Below are positions 1 through 6,684 of a stretch of DNA of 12,286 nt, piece after piece. A model generated the notes under the pieces. That model saw only the letters and a program-made list of their open reading frames with translations. It was not told the origin of the DNA and did no database searches. Position 1 is the first letter of the stretch; every line of letters begins with the position of its first letter. Source of the DNA: CAYYAQ01 sp964469555 (GTDB lineage Bacteria > Planctomycetota > UBA1135 > UBA2386); the NCBI GenBank assembly GCA_964469555.1, contig CAYYAQ010000155.1, positions 1 to 12,286 of the forward strand, in the 5' to 3' direction. Position numbers and translations under genes: made by a program.

Positions 1-1172
1 GCCTTCTTCTTGCGTTCTGCGGCGAGCTTGTCGGTGATGTCACTCGTGAACACGAGCTTCTTGTGGTGACGATCCGTCGTGAAGCTACTGAAAGATGCCG
101 CCCCGTCGAAGAGCCGCACCTGTTTGCCATCCGCTAGCCGAACAGCAACGAGCCCGCTCTTCACAATTCCCTTCTTGGCCGGCTTCGGAGTCTTCGCATC
201 CTTCGCTGCCTTGGATCCGGTCGTCGCGGACCCGCCCGGCTTCGACGCGTTCAGCGTCAGCAGCAACCACTCGTCCTTGGCGACGGTCTGGTAGCGGCTG
301 ACGCCGGCAAACTTCGTCTCCTTGCCCGTCGCGAAATCACGGACGGTCAGTTGCGTGCCACCTCGCGAGCTGCCGCCACCGGACGCTCCCCCAGAGGAAC
401 CACGACTGGATGGAGAACGAGTGCCCGCACCCCGCCGACGGCCTCCGCTCCCACGGCGACCAGAACGAACTCCACCACTGCGGGAGCGGCGCTGTTCGCG
501 CCCCGTCCCCTCCGCGGGCTTCTCTTCGGTTGTCTTCGCGTCGCTCTTCTTCTCTTTCTTCTTCTCGGGAGCTTCAAGGTGGTACACGAGGATCGTCCCA
601 TCCTTGATGACGCGGAAGCCCTTGGTCTTCTCGACGATCTCGACCTTGCCCGTCGCGAGGTTCATCACGCCCATCTTGCCACTACCTCCCGTGCTTCCAC
701 CCCGGCTGCCGCGACGACCGCGACGACCTCGCGAGAACCGGGCGATCATCTGCTGCCGTCGCTCCTCCGCTTGCTTCTCCTCCTCGGCAGCCTTCTTCTT
801 CGCCTCCGCCTCGAGTCCCTTTCCGCCACTCTTGTTCAGCTTCTCGAGCTTCTTCTTGTGCTCCTCCTCGACCGACTTCCGAATCGAGAAGATCACGAAG
901 CGTCCATCGGCGGTGAACCGCGGACCACTCCCCCGCGCGTGCAGGAACCGCTTCTTGCCATCGACTTCGCGCACCCGCATCACGCCATCACCCCAACTCG
1001 GTTGCACGACGTACGCCATCCACTTGCCATCCGGGGAGTAGGCCGTCGACCGGATCGAGGGCCACTTGTCGTAGTCGTCGTGGTTGACCGGACGTTTTTG
1101 CGCGAAGACCGGCGCGGTGAGGGCAGCCAGGACGAGCGTGATCGGGACGAGGATGCGGCGGGTGTTGCGCAT
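1..1172 (-). CDS. S9-family peptidase / beta-propeller exported protein, N-terminal part (cut by window edge)
   Basis: The frame runs without a stop from an ATG at 1172 to the left edge (390 codons), so the stop and any C-terminal catalytic domain lie outside the window. Residues 1-24 are a Sec signal peptide (MRNTRRILVP, hydrophobic core, cleavage after VFA). Residues 30-98 contain WD40/TolB-like blades with the signature AYSPDGKWMAYVV and a second 'FTADGRFVIFSI', typical of the propeller of prolyl-oligopeptidase (S9) proteins. Two low-complexity inserts follow: a Glu/Lys coiled-coil-like stretch with an Arg/Gly-rich tail at 101-166, and a Lys/Glu then Arg/Gly/Ser-rich stretch at 201-272. 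Propeller-like sequence resumes at 274-380. AGGA lies 6 nt before the ATG. From family knowledge it would be a periplasmic or secreted serine peptidase; the Ser-Asp-His domain is not visible, so a propeller-only protein remains possible. Confidence 0.75.
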   Translation of the reverse strand, partial: MRNTRRILVPITLVLAALTAPVFAQKRPVNHDDYDKWPSIRSTAYSPDGKWMAYVVQPSWGDGVMRVREVDGKKRFLHARGSGPRFTADGRFVIFSIRKSVEEEHKKKLEKLNKSGGKGLEAEAKKKAAEEEKQAEERRQQMIARFSRGRRGRRGSRGGSTGGSGKMGVMNLATGKVEIVEKTKGFRVIKDGTILVYHLEAPEKKKEKKSDAKTTEEKPAEGTGREQRRSRSGGVRSGRRGSGGRRRGAGTRSPSSRGSSGGASGGGSSRGGTQLTVRDFATGKETKFAGVSRYQTVAKDEWLLLTLNASKPGGSATTGSKAAKDAKTPKPAKKGIVKSGLVAVRLADGKQVRLFDGAASFSSFTTDRHHKKLVFTSDITDKLAAERKKK

Positions 1173-1215
1173 GGGGTTCCTGAGCGGATTGGAAAAGACC
1201 TCTGGAGGGAGCCGC

Positions 1216-1246
1216 GGATCATATGCGATCCACGCCCCCCGAGAAC
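1216..1246 (-). promoter_or_regulatory. candidate promoter of the S9 peptidase gene with overlapping inverted repeat
   Basis: On the minus strand TATGAT (1223-1218) matches five of six bases of a sigma-70 -10 box and lies about 45 bases upstream of the ATG at 1172. The -35 region (GTTCTC/TTCTCG around 1240-1246) is poor. The -10 box sits inside the inverted repeat GGATC-N6-GATCC (1216-1231), a possible operator. Motif matching only. Confidence 0.3.
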
Positions 1247-1311
1247 ACACCGGTGCCCCCGCGTCCATGCGGAGTATCGTGACATATGCGTATCGAGACC
1301 TTCCGAGTACC

Positions 1312-1959
1312 ATGCGAATGAAGAACCCCTTTCATCTGCCCCTGGTGGCATGGGCCGCGCTGGCCCTCACCGGTTGCGCTGCCAATCCCCCGTCTCTTTC
1401 CAGTACAGCGACGCGAACGGCTTTCGATTCGAAGGCTCCGGTGAACTCGTGCTGCATGCCAACTGCAACTACAAGCCACCCCACCGATCGCCCCGCTGTA
1501 TCGCGCTGATCGACGGACGTGAGTTCGGGGACTTCGTGCTCGAAGTCGACGCGATGCAGACCGGTCGGGACGAGCCTCATCGCGACCTGTGCTTCTTCTT
1601 CGGCGTGAAGGACGTGGCGAACTGCTACTACGTCCACATCGCCAAGGCCGCCGATCCGAATGCCCACAACATCTTCCGGGTCGCTGACAAGCCGCGGACG
1701 AACATCGCGGAGAGAACGACCAACGGTGCAGACTGGGGCAACGAGGAGTGGCACCGCATCAAGATCGAACGCGAGCTCGAGAGCGGCGCGATCCGCGTCT
1801 ACTTCGACGGCATGGAGAACCCGATCATGCGCGCCGTGGACAAGGTCCACGGCTGGGGGATGATCGGGCTCTACTCATTCGACAACACCGGGCGGATTCC
1901 GCAACTTCACCGTCAGCGCGACAGGGTCCCGACCGACGAAGAAGAAGATCTTCAAGTAG
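1312..1959 (+). pseudogene. lipoprotein with DUF1080-like / concanavalin-like domain, frameshifted twice
   Basis: From ATG 1312 (or ATG 1318) the frame encodes a lipoprotein signal ending in the lipobox LTGC (Cys22). The protein text then moves to the -1 frame at about 1387-1391 (a C5 run) and continues from FQYSDANGFRFEG to GMIGLYSFDNTG. It returns to the original frame at about 1888-1896, giving FRNFTVSATG and a basic tail KKKIFK before TAG at 1957-1959. With one base added at the C-run and one removed at the second site, the product is 215 residues. The middle part (ALID..EFGDFVLEVDAMQTG, YYVHIAK, HNIFRV, EWHRIKIER, VYFDGMENPIM) resembles the 3-keto-disaccharide hydrolase (DUF1080)/LamG jelly-roll, which in this lineage is usually an exported sugar-binding or unassigned protein. 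It could be a decaying gene or an intact gene with two sequencing indels; the well-preserved text favours the latter. Confidence 0.75.
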
Positions 1960-1972
1960 CTCGTACACGAAA

Positions 1973-1998
1973 GCGGGGACATCAAACGATGTCCCCGC
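1973..1998. terminator. strong hairpin, probable bidirectional terminator
   Basis: A perfect inverted repeat: 11-nt arms gcggggacatc (1973-1983) and gatgtccccgc (1988-1998) with a 4-nt loop aaac. It lies 13 nt past the stop of the plus-strand lipoprotein gene and 22 nt past the stop of the minus-strand gene ending at 2021, where convergent transcripts would meet. There is no long U-tract; on the minus strand the stem is followed by TTTCG only, so termination efficiency is uncertain. Confidence 0.65.
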
Positions 1999-2020
1999 CT
2001 GCGCGTCTCGGAAGAGCGAA

Positions 2021-2431
2021 CTACTTTGCTTCGGCCTTCTTGAAGACCATCTTCTTGCCCTCGCTGTCGACCGTCAGGCGTCCGTCCTTGATCGTGCCTG
2101 TCGAGGTGTCCTTCGCTTCCTTGCCATCCGCATGGGTCTGGGTGAAGGTGACCGTGCCATCCTTGACTTCCCACGTGCCCTTGACGGACATCTTGTTGCC
2201 CAGCATCTCCATGGAGGAGGTGTAGGACATGTCTGCCTTCAGTTCCGTGATCATGGTACCGAGCATTTTCTTGAAGTCCTCGGCCTGATCAACCGGGAGA
2301 CCCATTGCCTTGACCGTGGCATCGGCATCGACGTTGTACGTGCCCTCGATCGTGGCGGCTTCGGCCTCAGAACAAGCAGGGGCGATGAACAGGAGCGCGC
2401 CGAGAGCGGCGGTGAGAGAGATGCGTCTCAT
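2021..2431 (-). CDS. small exported hypothetical protein (possible lipoprotein)
   Basis: The 136-residue product starts MRRISLTAAL and has a hydrophobic signal ending in FIAPAC. APAC is a poor lipobox because the -3 position is Ala, so either lipidation at that Cys or ordinary cleavage nearby is possible. The mature part (IEGTYNVD, GTWEVKDGTVTFTQ, GTIKDGRLTVDSEGKKMVFKK) alternates short beta strands and Gly turns, like small lipocalin-like or beta-sandwich periplasmic proteins. The central part (about residues 40-75, GLPVDQAEDFKKMLGTM) looks helical. No catalytic motif is visible and function is unknown. ATG 2431 is chosen because AAAAGG (2447-2442) stands 10 nt before it. A longer version would use TTG at 2452, which lies inside the homopolymer region and would bury the signal peptide. 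It stands alone, converging on the gene ending at 1959. Confidence 0.8.
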   Translation of the reverse strand: MRRISLTAALGALLFIAPACSEAEAATIEGTYNVDADATVKAMGLPVDQAEDFKKMLGTMITELKADMSYTSSMEMLGNKMSVKGTWEVKDGTVTFTQTHADGKEAKDTSTGTIKDGRLTVDSEGKKMVFKKAEAK

Positions 2432-2441
2432 GTGTTTGATA

Positions 2442-2467
2442 CCTTTTCGCAAAAAAAAGGGGGGGGG
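2442..2467 (-). promoter_or_regulatory. leader homopolymer junction (C9T8 on minus strand) with possible SD-masking hairpin
   Basis: The plus strand reads eight A (2451-2458) then nine G (2459-2467). In the minus-strand leader this is C9T8. CCTTTT (2460-2455) can pair with AAAAGG (2447-2442), the probable ribosome-binding site of the gene starting at 2431, across the 7-nt loop TTTTGCG. Such tracts are prone to slipped-strand length change and also to sequencing error. Confidence 0.45.
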
Positions 2468-2557
2468 AATACGTGGTCGGACCGGCAGACTACACGCACG
2501 TGCCCGGAGTATTCCTCCTTTCTGAACAACGATCTGGCCCGCGGCCCGGCCTCCGAG

Positions 2558-2698
2558 CTACCAAAACCGCGAAAACTCCGTGTCGTGGGTACGCCAGTAA
2601 TAGTCGAAAACCAGCACGAATAGGGTCCCGAGCACCACCCAGACCACCAGGACCCAAGAGAACCGTCCGTCGCCCCAAACCCATCGATGGTGCTTCAC
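2558..2698 (-). CDS. 46-residue single-helix membrane protein coupled to psd
   Basis: A GTG start (2698-2696) overlaps the psd stop TGA (2697-2695) in the arrangement GTGA, typical of translational coupling. The product begins VKHHRWVWGDGRFSW and has one strongly hydrophobic segment at about residues 15-31 (WVLVVWVVLGTLFVLVF). A polar aromatic tail, DYYWRTHDTEFSRFW, follows before TAG at 2560-2558. It has many Trp residues (seven of 46), as in small inner-membrane proteins. No family is recognised. It occupies the position where pssA often follows psd, but it is not pssA. Its role is unknown; an accessory of the decarboxylase is only a guess from coupling. Confidence 0.55.
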   Translation of the reverse strand: MKHHRWVWGDGRFSWVLVVWVVLGTLFVLVFDYYWRTHDTEFSRFW

Positions 2699-3438
2699 GG
2701 GCTCTTGCCCCCGCTGACGACCGTTTCTCCAGCCACCACTCGTGACCCGAGTTCGATGCTCAAGGGGATCGAGCTGGGCATTTCGAGCACGACCGTGCTG
2801 CCCGCGAGGATCTGGCCGAGGCGTTGACCCTTCTTGACCCTCGCTCCTTGTGCAACGAACACCTTCAGACGCGTCGCCGAGATGCTGGTGATCAACCGGA
2901 TCTTGAACTCGCCCCATTCCGTCTGGAGGGTGACGACCTTCTGAACCGGACAGACCTTCTCCGCGAGGTAGATGAGATTCTCGCCCTCGCCGTCCGTGAA
3001 CGAATCCCCCTGATCCTCGATCTTGGTGACAAGCCCGTCGCAGGGGAATCGCTGCACGTGCACGTCCCAGAACGACAGCGCCACCACCACGAACTGTACG
3101 CCGTCCGACTTGTCGTGAAAACGGAACAGCCCATCCGCCGGCGCCACGATTCCGGGCCCAGGCGGCGGCGTGCGCTCCGGATCCCGGGTGAAATAGGCCC
3201 AGAAATCACTGCGAAAATGAAGGGCGTCCGTGCTCTCCGGGTTCCCTCGACGCGCGTTCTCCTCCCGGCTGCGGACCGCCCATTCGCGGACCTGCTGCTC
3301 CGGCCAGCGTTCCCTCGGACCGAGAAGCGGACGGATCAACGGTCCCGGATATGGGAAATTCACTCCGAACTGCAACAGCGCAGCGGCGCACAGGCCGAGC
3401 AACGAGAGTTGGGCAAGGAGAACGCGACGGCGTTTCAT
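2695..3438 (-). CDS. psd: phosphatidylserine decarboxylase proenzyme (short type)
   Basis: The 247-residue proenzyme converts phosphatidylserine to phosphatidylethanolamine at the inner membrane. Residues 5-26 form an N-terminal hydrophobic anchor. Family landmarks are in order: APADG (Asp102), LSFWDVHVQRFPCDG (His127), the ISATRLKVFVAQGARVKKGQRLGQI block (186-210), and the self-cleavage motif LAGST with Ser214, which would become the pyruvoyl group. The small alpha chain would be residues 214-247 and includes ELGSRVVAGETVV. Length and motifs fit the short 'archaeal-type' (PSD-A) subfamily rather than the roughly 320-residue E. coli form; the usual LGST is AGST here. Asp, His and Ser of the catalytic set are all present, so it should be active. 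ATG 3438 is the first start before the anchor; only a weak GGA lies upstream. The downstream 46-residue gene overlaps its stop, and pssA is not adjacent. Confidence 0.92.
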   Translation of the reverse strand: MKRRRVLLAQLSLLGLCAAALLQFGVNFPYPGPLIRPLLGPRERWPEQQVREWAVRSREENARRGNPESTDALHFRSDFWAYFTRDPERTPPPGPGIVAPADGLFRFHDKSDGVQFVVVALSFWDVHVQRFPCDGLVTKIEDQGDSFTDGEGENLIYLAEKVCPVQKVVTLQTEWGEFKIRLITSISATRLKVFVAQGARVKKGQRLGQILAGSTVVLEMPSSIPLSIELGSRVVAGETVVSGGKSP

Positions 3439-3458
3439 GCGAGGTCCAGCCTACACCA

Positions 3459-3476
3459 CGACATGCAGACGTGTCG
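3459..3476. repeat. short imperfect palindrome in the psd / small-peptide intergenic region
   Basis: CGACATG-CAGA-CGTGTCG forms a 7-pair stem (one T-G) with a 4-nt centre, 21 bp upstream of psd and within the gap from which psd and the 3573 peptide diverge. It could be an operator. Evidence is symmetry and position only. Confidence 0.25.
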
Positions 3477-3500
3477 CTCTCACTTTGGGGACTCGACCCG

Positions 3501-3506
3501 TAGAAT
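3501..3506 (+). promoter_or_regulatory. candidate -10 box (TAGAAT) upstream of the 37-residue peptide
   Basis: TAGAAT matches five of six bases of the sigma-70 -10 consensus and sits 66 bp before the GTG at 3573. No convincing -35 element is found 16-18 bp upstream, so the assignment is weak. Confidence 0.25.
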
Positions 3507-3572
3507 GTTGGTTATCGCGAAAGCACGGCGGCGTCCGAATCGTCGAGTCCGGAGAACCACCAGGAGAACACC

Positions 3573-3686
3573 GTGCGTCTCACCTTATCCCTCGCCGCTA
3601 TGGCCCTGATCATGGTCGCGCTGGCCTGGCCCGCCTCGGCCCTCCCGTCCCGCGACGAGGCGAGGAGGATCCTCGACGGCAAGTAG
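3573..3686 (+). CDS. 37-residue secreted small peptide, function unknown
   Basis: GTG 3573 is preceded by AGGAG with a 6-nt spacer, the best Shine-Dalgarno in the window. The product is a near-complete signal peptide: basic start MRLTLSL, hydrophobic core AAMALIMVALAWP, and an ASA cleavage site after residue 23. A 14-residue mature peptide LPSRDEARRILDGK follows, then TAG at 3684-3686. No family is recognised. The next gene begins 37 nt later. It may be a real exported micropeptide, a leader peptide for the transporter, or the 5' remnant of a larger secreted protein. No continuation is seen in other frames before 3724. Confidence 0.5.
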   Translation: MRLTLSLAAMALIMVALAWPASALPSRDEARRILDGK

Positions 3687-3723
3687 CGAATCTTGAGGGG
3701 CGTGTCGTTAGCATGCCGGCTCC

Positions 3724-5376
3724 ATGAGCAAGCCGTCCCGGTTCCCGGATACTCTCGTACTCATCTTCGGCCTGGTCATCCTGGCGCAGCTGTTGACGTA
3801 CTTCCTCCCAGCGGGAACCTACGTGCGCGAACCCGACCCCGCCAAGGGCGACGCGTTCGTCGACGCGCCCGAGGTGAAGCCCCTGCGCGAACGACTGATC
3901 GCAACGCGAACGTCCCGAGGGCTCTCGGAGAAGGCCGCCGCCGACTTGTTCGCGGTCTCCAAGCGAACGGTGGAACGATGGGAGTTGGGTCCGGACGCCG
4001 CGGCGAGGGGTGGCATCGCGATCGAGGCCAACGCCGGCGCCGTGTTGCACGCCTGGATCCTGTCGAACGAGAAGCCTTCCGCCGACGCGATCAAAGCCTG
4101 GAAGTCCAGTGTCGAGGCCCGGCAGGTTCTGGTGCCGAAGAGCTACACGATTCTCGAGGAGAACGAAGCGCTTCCCTGGCACGCCGCGTTCACGTCCATA
4201 CCGAGAGGACTGGAAAAAGCCGCAGACATCATCTTCTTCGTTTTCCTGATCGGCGGCGTCCTCGGGATGATGCGCGCATCCGGCGCGTTCGACGCCCTGA
4301 TCGGCGCGTCGATCCGAGCCTTCGGCGGTCGCGCGCTGCCCTTGATTCTCGGTTCGACCACGATGTTCGCTATCGGCTCCGGGTTGATCGGGATGGCAGA
4401 GGAATACGTGCCGTTCATCGCCCTCCTGGTGACGATGACCCTCGCGATGAAGCTGGACGCGATGCTCGGCATCGCGATCGTGCTCGTCGGATACGCGGTG
4501 GGATACGGCTGCGCGCCGGTCAATCCGTTCACGGTTCTCGTCGCGCAGGGCATCGCGGAAATCGATCTCTACTCTGGCTGGTGGTACCGCGCGTTGCTCC
4601 TGGTCGCCGGCCTGGTCGTGGGCGTGCACCACCTGCTCCGCTACGCCAAGAAGGTGAAGGCGGACCCGTCCAAGAGCCTCGTCGCCGACGTCGACTACTC
4701 GACGGGGTTCAAGCTCCCGGAAGACGTCACGCTCACTGTGCCGCGACAGCTGGTTCTGCTCAGTTTCGCGGGGTCGATCTTCCTCGTCGTCTGGGGCGTG
4801 GGAAGGTACGGTTGGGGTTTCACCATGCTCTCGTCGGTGTTCCTCGGCTTGGGTTTCATCACGCCGTTCCTCGCGAGGATGCCGGCGAACACCGCCGCCA
4901 AGCATTTCTGCGCCGGCGCCGCCGAGCTCACGACCACCGCCTTGCTCATCGGCTTCGCACGCACCATCGAGGTGATCCTCGTCGACGGCCAGATCATCGA
5001 CACGGTCGTGCAGGGAATCGCTGGCACGCTCGATGGACTGGGTTCCGCCGCGGGCTCCGTCGGCATGCTGGTCGTGCAGACCCTGTGCAATTTCTTCATC
5101 CCGTCCGGGAGTGGTCAGGCCTACGTCACGATGCCGATCATGGCGCCGCTGGCCGACGAGCTCGGCATCGAGCGGCAGGTCGCGGTCCTCGCCTACCAGT
5201 TCGGCGATGGGTTCACCAACGTCATCACGCCGACCAACGCCGCGATGATGGGCATGCTCGCGATCGCCCGCGTGCCGTATGAGCGCTGGCTGCGTTTCGT
5301 AATCCCACTGATGATCAAGCTGTATCTTCTGGCGACCGTCGCGCTGGTAGCCGCGGTCTGGTTCGGCTACTCGTAG
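3724..5376 (+). CDS. YfcC/DcuC-family transporter with an embedded helix-turn-helix-like segment
   Basis: The 550-residue inner-membrane carrier belongs to the YfcC / C4-dicarboxylate anaerobic carrier family (TIGR00771/PF03606-like), whose members move dicarboxylates or amino acids. Family signatures are LLTYFLPAGTYVRE (23-36), the PKSYT / SIPRGLEKAADIIFFVFLIGG block (138-178), GMAEEYVPF (223-231), NPFTVLVAQGIAE (267-279), FFIPSGSGQAYVTMPIMAP (457-475) and AYQFGDGFTNVITPTNA (490-506). About 11-12 membrane segments are visible. Oddly, about 85 residues (50-135) are inserted between TYVRE and PKSYT, where relatives have a short loop. Residues 52-90 of this insert read as an XRE-type helix-turn-helix (LRERL..., GLSEKAAADLFAVS, KRTVERWELG). 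The reading frame and base composition are continuous with the rest. There is no clear Shine-Dalgarno; GAGGGG lies about 25 nt upstream. The substrate cannot be read from the sequence. Confidence 0.85.
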   Translation: MSKPSRFPDTLVLIFGLVILAQLLTYFLPAGTYVREPDPAKGDAFVDAPEVKPLRERLIATRTSRGLSEKAAADLFAVSKRTVERWELGPDAAARGGIAIEANAGAVLHAWILSNEKPSADAIKAWKSSVEARQVLVPKSYTILEENEALPWHAAFTSIPRGLEKAADIIFFVFLIGGVLGMMRASGAFDALIGASIRAFGGRALPLILGSTTMFAIGSGLIGMAEEYVPFIALLVTMTLAMKLDAMLGIAIVLVGYAVGYGCAPVNPFTVLVAQGIAEIDLYSGWWYRALLLVAGLVVGVHHLLRYAKKVKADPSKSLVADVDYSTGFKLPEDVTLTVPRQLVLLSFAGSIFLVVWGVGRYGWGFTMLSSVFLGLGFITPFLARMPANTAAKHFCAGAAELTTTALLIGFARTIEVILVDGQIIDTVVQGIAGTLDGLGSAAGSVGMLVVQTLCNFFIPSGSGQAYVTMPIMAPLADELGIERQVAVLAYQFGDGFTNVITPTNAAMMGMLAIARVPYERWLRFVIPLMIKLYLLATVALVAAVWFGYS

Positions 5377-5451
5377 GGCATCCCAACAACGGTCGCCTCA
5401 AAGCTCCGCCGGAGAAACAGCTCGCTCAAGACGAATGGCTCCGGTTCGCAA

Positions 5452-5480
5452 TTGACTCACCAGGACTTCATTCCGACGAT
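5452..5480 (+). promoter_or_regulatory. weak candidate promoter of the TraF-like gene
   Basis: TTGACT (5452-5457) matches five of six bases of the -35 consensus. After a 17-nt spacer, GACGAT (5475-5480) matches only three of six bases of the -10. Transcription would start almost at ATG 5487, implying a leaderless message. The rest of the 110-bp gap shows no gene. Confidence 0.2.
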
Positions 5481-5486
5481 CGAACC

Positions 5487-6656
5487 ATGAACATCCGTAT
5501 CTCAACCGCTGTTCTCCTCCTCTCCACGGTCTGCTCCGCGCAGTACCTAGACTCACGCAACCGGGCCATGGGAGGGACCGGGGTTGCGTCGTCGCACTAC
5601 ACGTCGGCGGGCTTCATCAACCCTGCCCTGCTCACGCGTTTCGGCGACACCGACGATTTCGGTTTCATCTTCCCATCGGTCAGCATCACCGCCGCGGACG
5701 AAGACGGACTGCTCGAGGCGATCGATGACTTCCAGGATGACATCGACAGCCTGCAGGCCGCAATCGACAACGCGACGGCAACGGTCGCCCAAAGAGACGC
5801 GCTCATCGCGAGTCTCCTCGCCCTGAACGGCAAGCAAGCCACGCTGAATGTGGGAACCGGATTGTCCGTGGCGATGCCGTCGGAGTCATTCGCGTGGTCG
5901 TTCGTCGCCCACTCGTACGTCGACGCCCAGGTCGCACCCCAAATCGACCCGACGGATCAGACGGTCATCCGCACAGCCATCTCCGGCGCCGCTCTCGACA
6001 ACCTCAAGTCCGAGGGCCGGATCCTCGGCGCTGCGATCACCGAAGTCGGCCTCGCCTTCGCGACTCAGTTCTCCGTTGGTGGGACCGGCATCTCGGTGGG
6101 CGCGACGCCCAAAGTGCAGCGCGTCGAGACCTACAACTACTCGGTCAACATCAACTCGTTCGACGACGGCAACTTCGACGACAGCCGCTTCCGCGATGAC
6201 ACCACTCAGTTCAACCTGGACATCGGCGCCGCCGCCACGGTTCTCGATGGCATGGTCACGGTCGGCCTCGTCGGTCGCAACCTCCTCGAACACGAGTCCA
6301 GGACGGTCGTAACCAACGGCCAGATGTTCACTCGGCACGTCGGCCCGTCCATCAAGGCAGGCGCCGCCTTACGCGCTGGCGGCGCGACGATCGCCGTCGA
6401 CATCGACGTCATGGAGGTCGACCGGTTCAAGAGCAATGATGGATCGCAATTCCTGAATGTCGGCGGCGAGTACGACCTGTTCGGCTGGCTCCAGGTGCGC
6501 CTCGGATTCCAGACCGACCTGGAAGACACCGTCAGTGATCTGATCACCGGCGGGCTCGGGATCTCCCCATTCGACACTGTTCACCTCGACCTGACCGGGA
6601 TCTACGGTGATGGGGATACCTACGGTGGCATGCTGCAGCTCTGGTTCACGTTCTAG
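5487..6656 (+). CDS. TraF-like (TraF_2 family) outer-membrane beta-barrel protein
   Basis: The 389-residue exported protein has a Sec signal (MNIRISTAVLLLSTVCSA, cleavage at about residue 18). It then has SRNRAMGGTGVASSHYTSAG..NPALL (23-49), the N-terminal signature of the TraF_2/PF13729 and FadL-like barrels. Residues 73-112 are acidic and helical (AIDDFQDDIDSLQAAIDNA), suggesting a short coiled coil or plug insert. The remainder alternates hydrophobic strands with Gly/Asp turns (GTGISVGATPKVQRVETYNY, AATVLDGMVTVGLVGRNLL, VRLGFQTDL). The last residues, MLQLWFTF, end in Phe, as the beta-signal for outer-membrane insertion requires. The family name comes from conjugation plasmids, but most chromosomal members have no conjugation genes nearby, and none are present here. 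It probably acts as a porin or lipid/hydrophobe channel. ATG 5487 is supported by the signal peptide; no Shine-Dalgarno is seen. Confidence 0.75.
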   Translation: MNIRISTAVLLLSTVCSAQYLDSRNRAMGGTGVASSHYTSAGFINPALLTRFGDTDDFGFIFPSVSITAADEDGLLEAIDDFQDDIDSLQAAIDNATATVAQRDALIASLLALNGKQATLNVGTGLSVAMPSESFAWSFVAHSYVDAQVAPQIDPTDQTVIRTAISGAALDNLKSEGRILGAAITEVGLAFATQFSVGGTGISVGATPKVQRVETYNYSVNINSFDDGNFDDSRFRDDTTQFNLDIGAAATVLDGMVTVGLVGRNLLEHESRTVVTNGQMFTRHVGPSIKAGAALRAGGATIAVDIDVMEVDRFKSNDGSQFLNVGGEYDLFGWLQVRLGFQTDLEDTVSDLITGGLGISPFDTVHLDLTGIYGDGDTYGGMLQLWFTF

Positions 6657-6684
6657 TCAAGATCGCCGAGCGGCGTGCCTTGCA

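Noticed and set aside
351..2225. 624-codon plus-strand open frame
   Set aside because: Its first 300 residues are low-complexity antisense of the S9 peptidase gene and its end runs through the terminator into antisense of the 2021-2431 gene. Only the middle is real, as the shifted part of the lipoprotein gene.
2473..2557. AAAGGAGG on the minus strand (about 2521-2514) as a ribosome-binding site of another small gene
   Set aside because: No start codon with a meaningful frame follows at a suitable distance.
3610..4905. 431-codon minus-strand open frame across the transporter
   Set aside because: Arg/Glu/His-rich composition without domain signatures; it is the GC-driven shadow of a clearly recognisable transporter.
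5487..6656. Evidence for a conjugative element from the TraF-like gene
   Set aside because: No other transfer, relaxase, integrase or attachment sequence is present, and chromosomal TraF_2 barrels are common outside conjugation loci.
6664..6675. CGCCG-AG-CGGCG as terminator of the TraF-like gene
   Set aside because: The stem is too short with an unrealistic 2-nt loop, or 4 bp with a 4-nt loop, and no T-tract follows; common by chance at this GC content.
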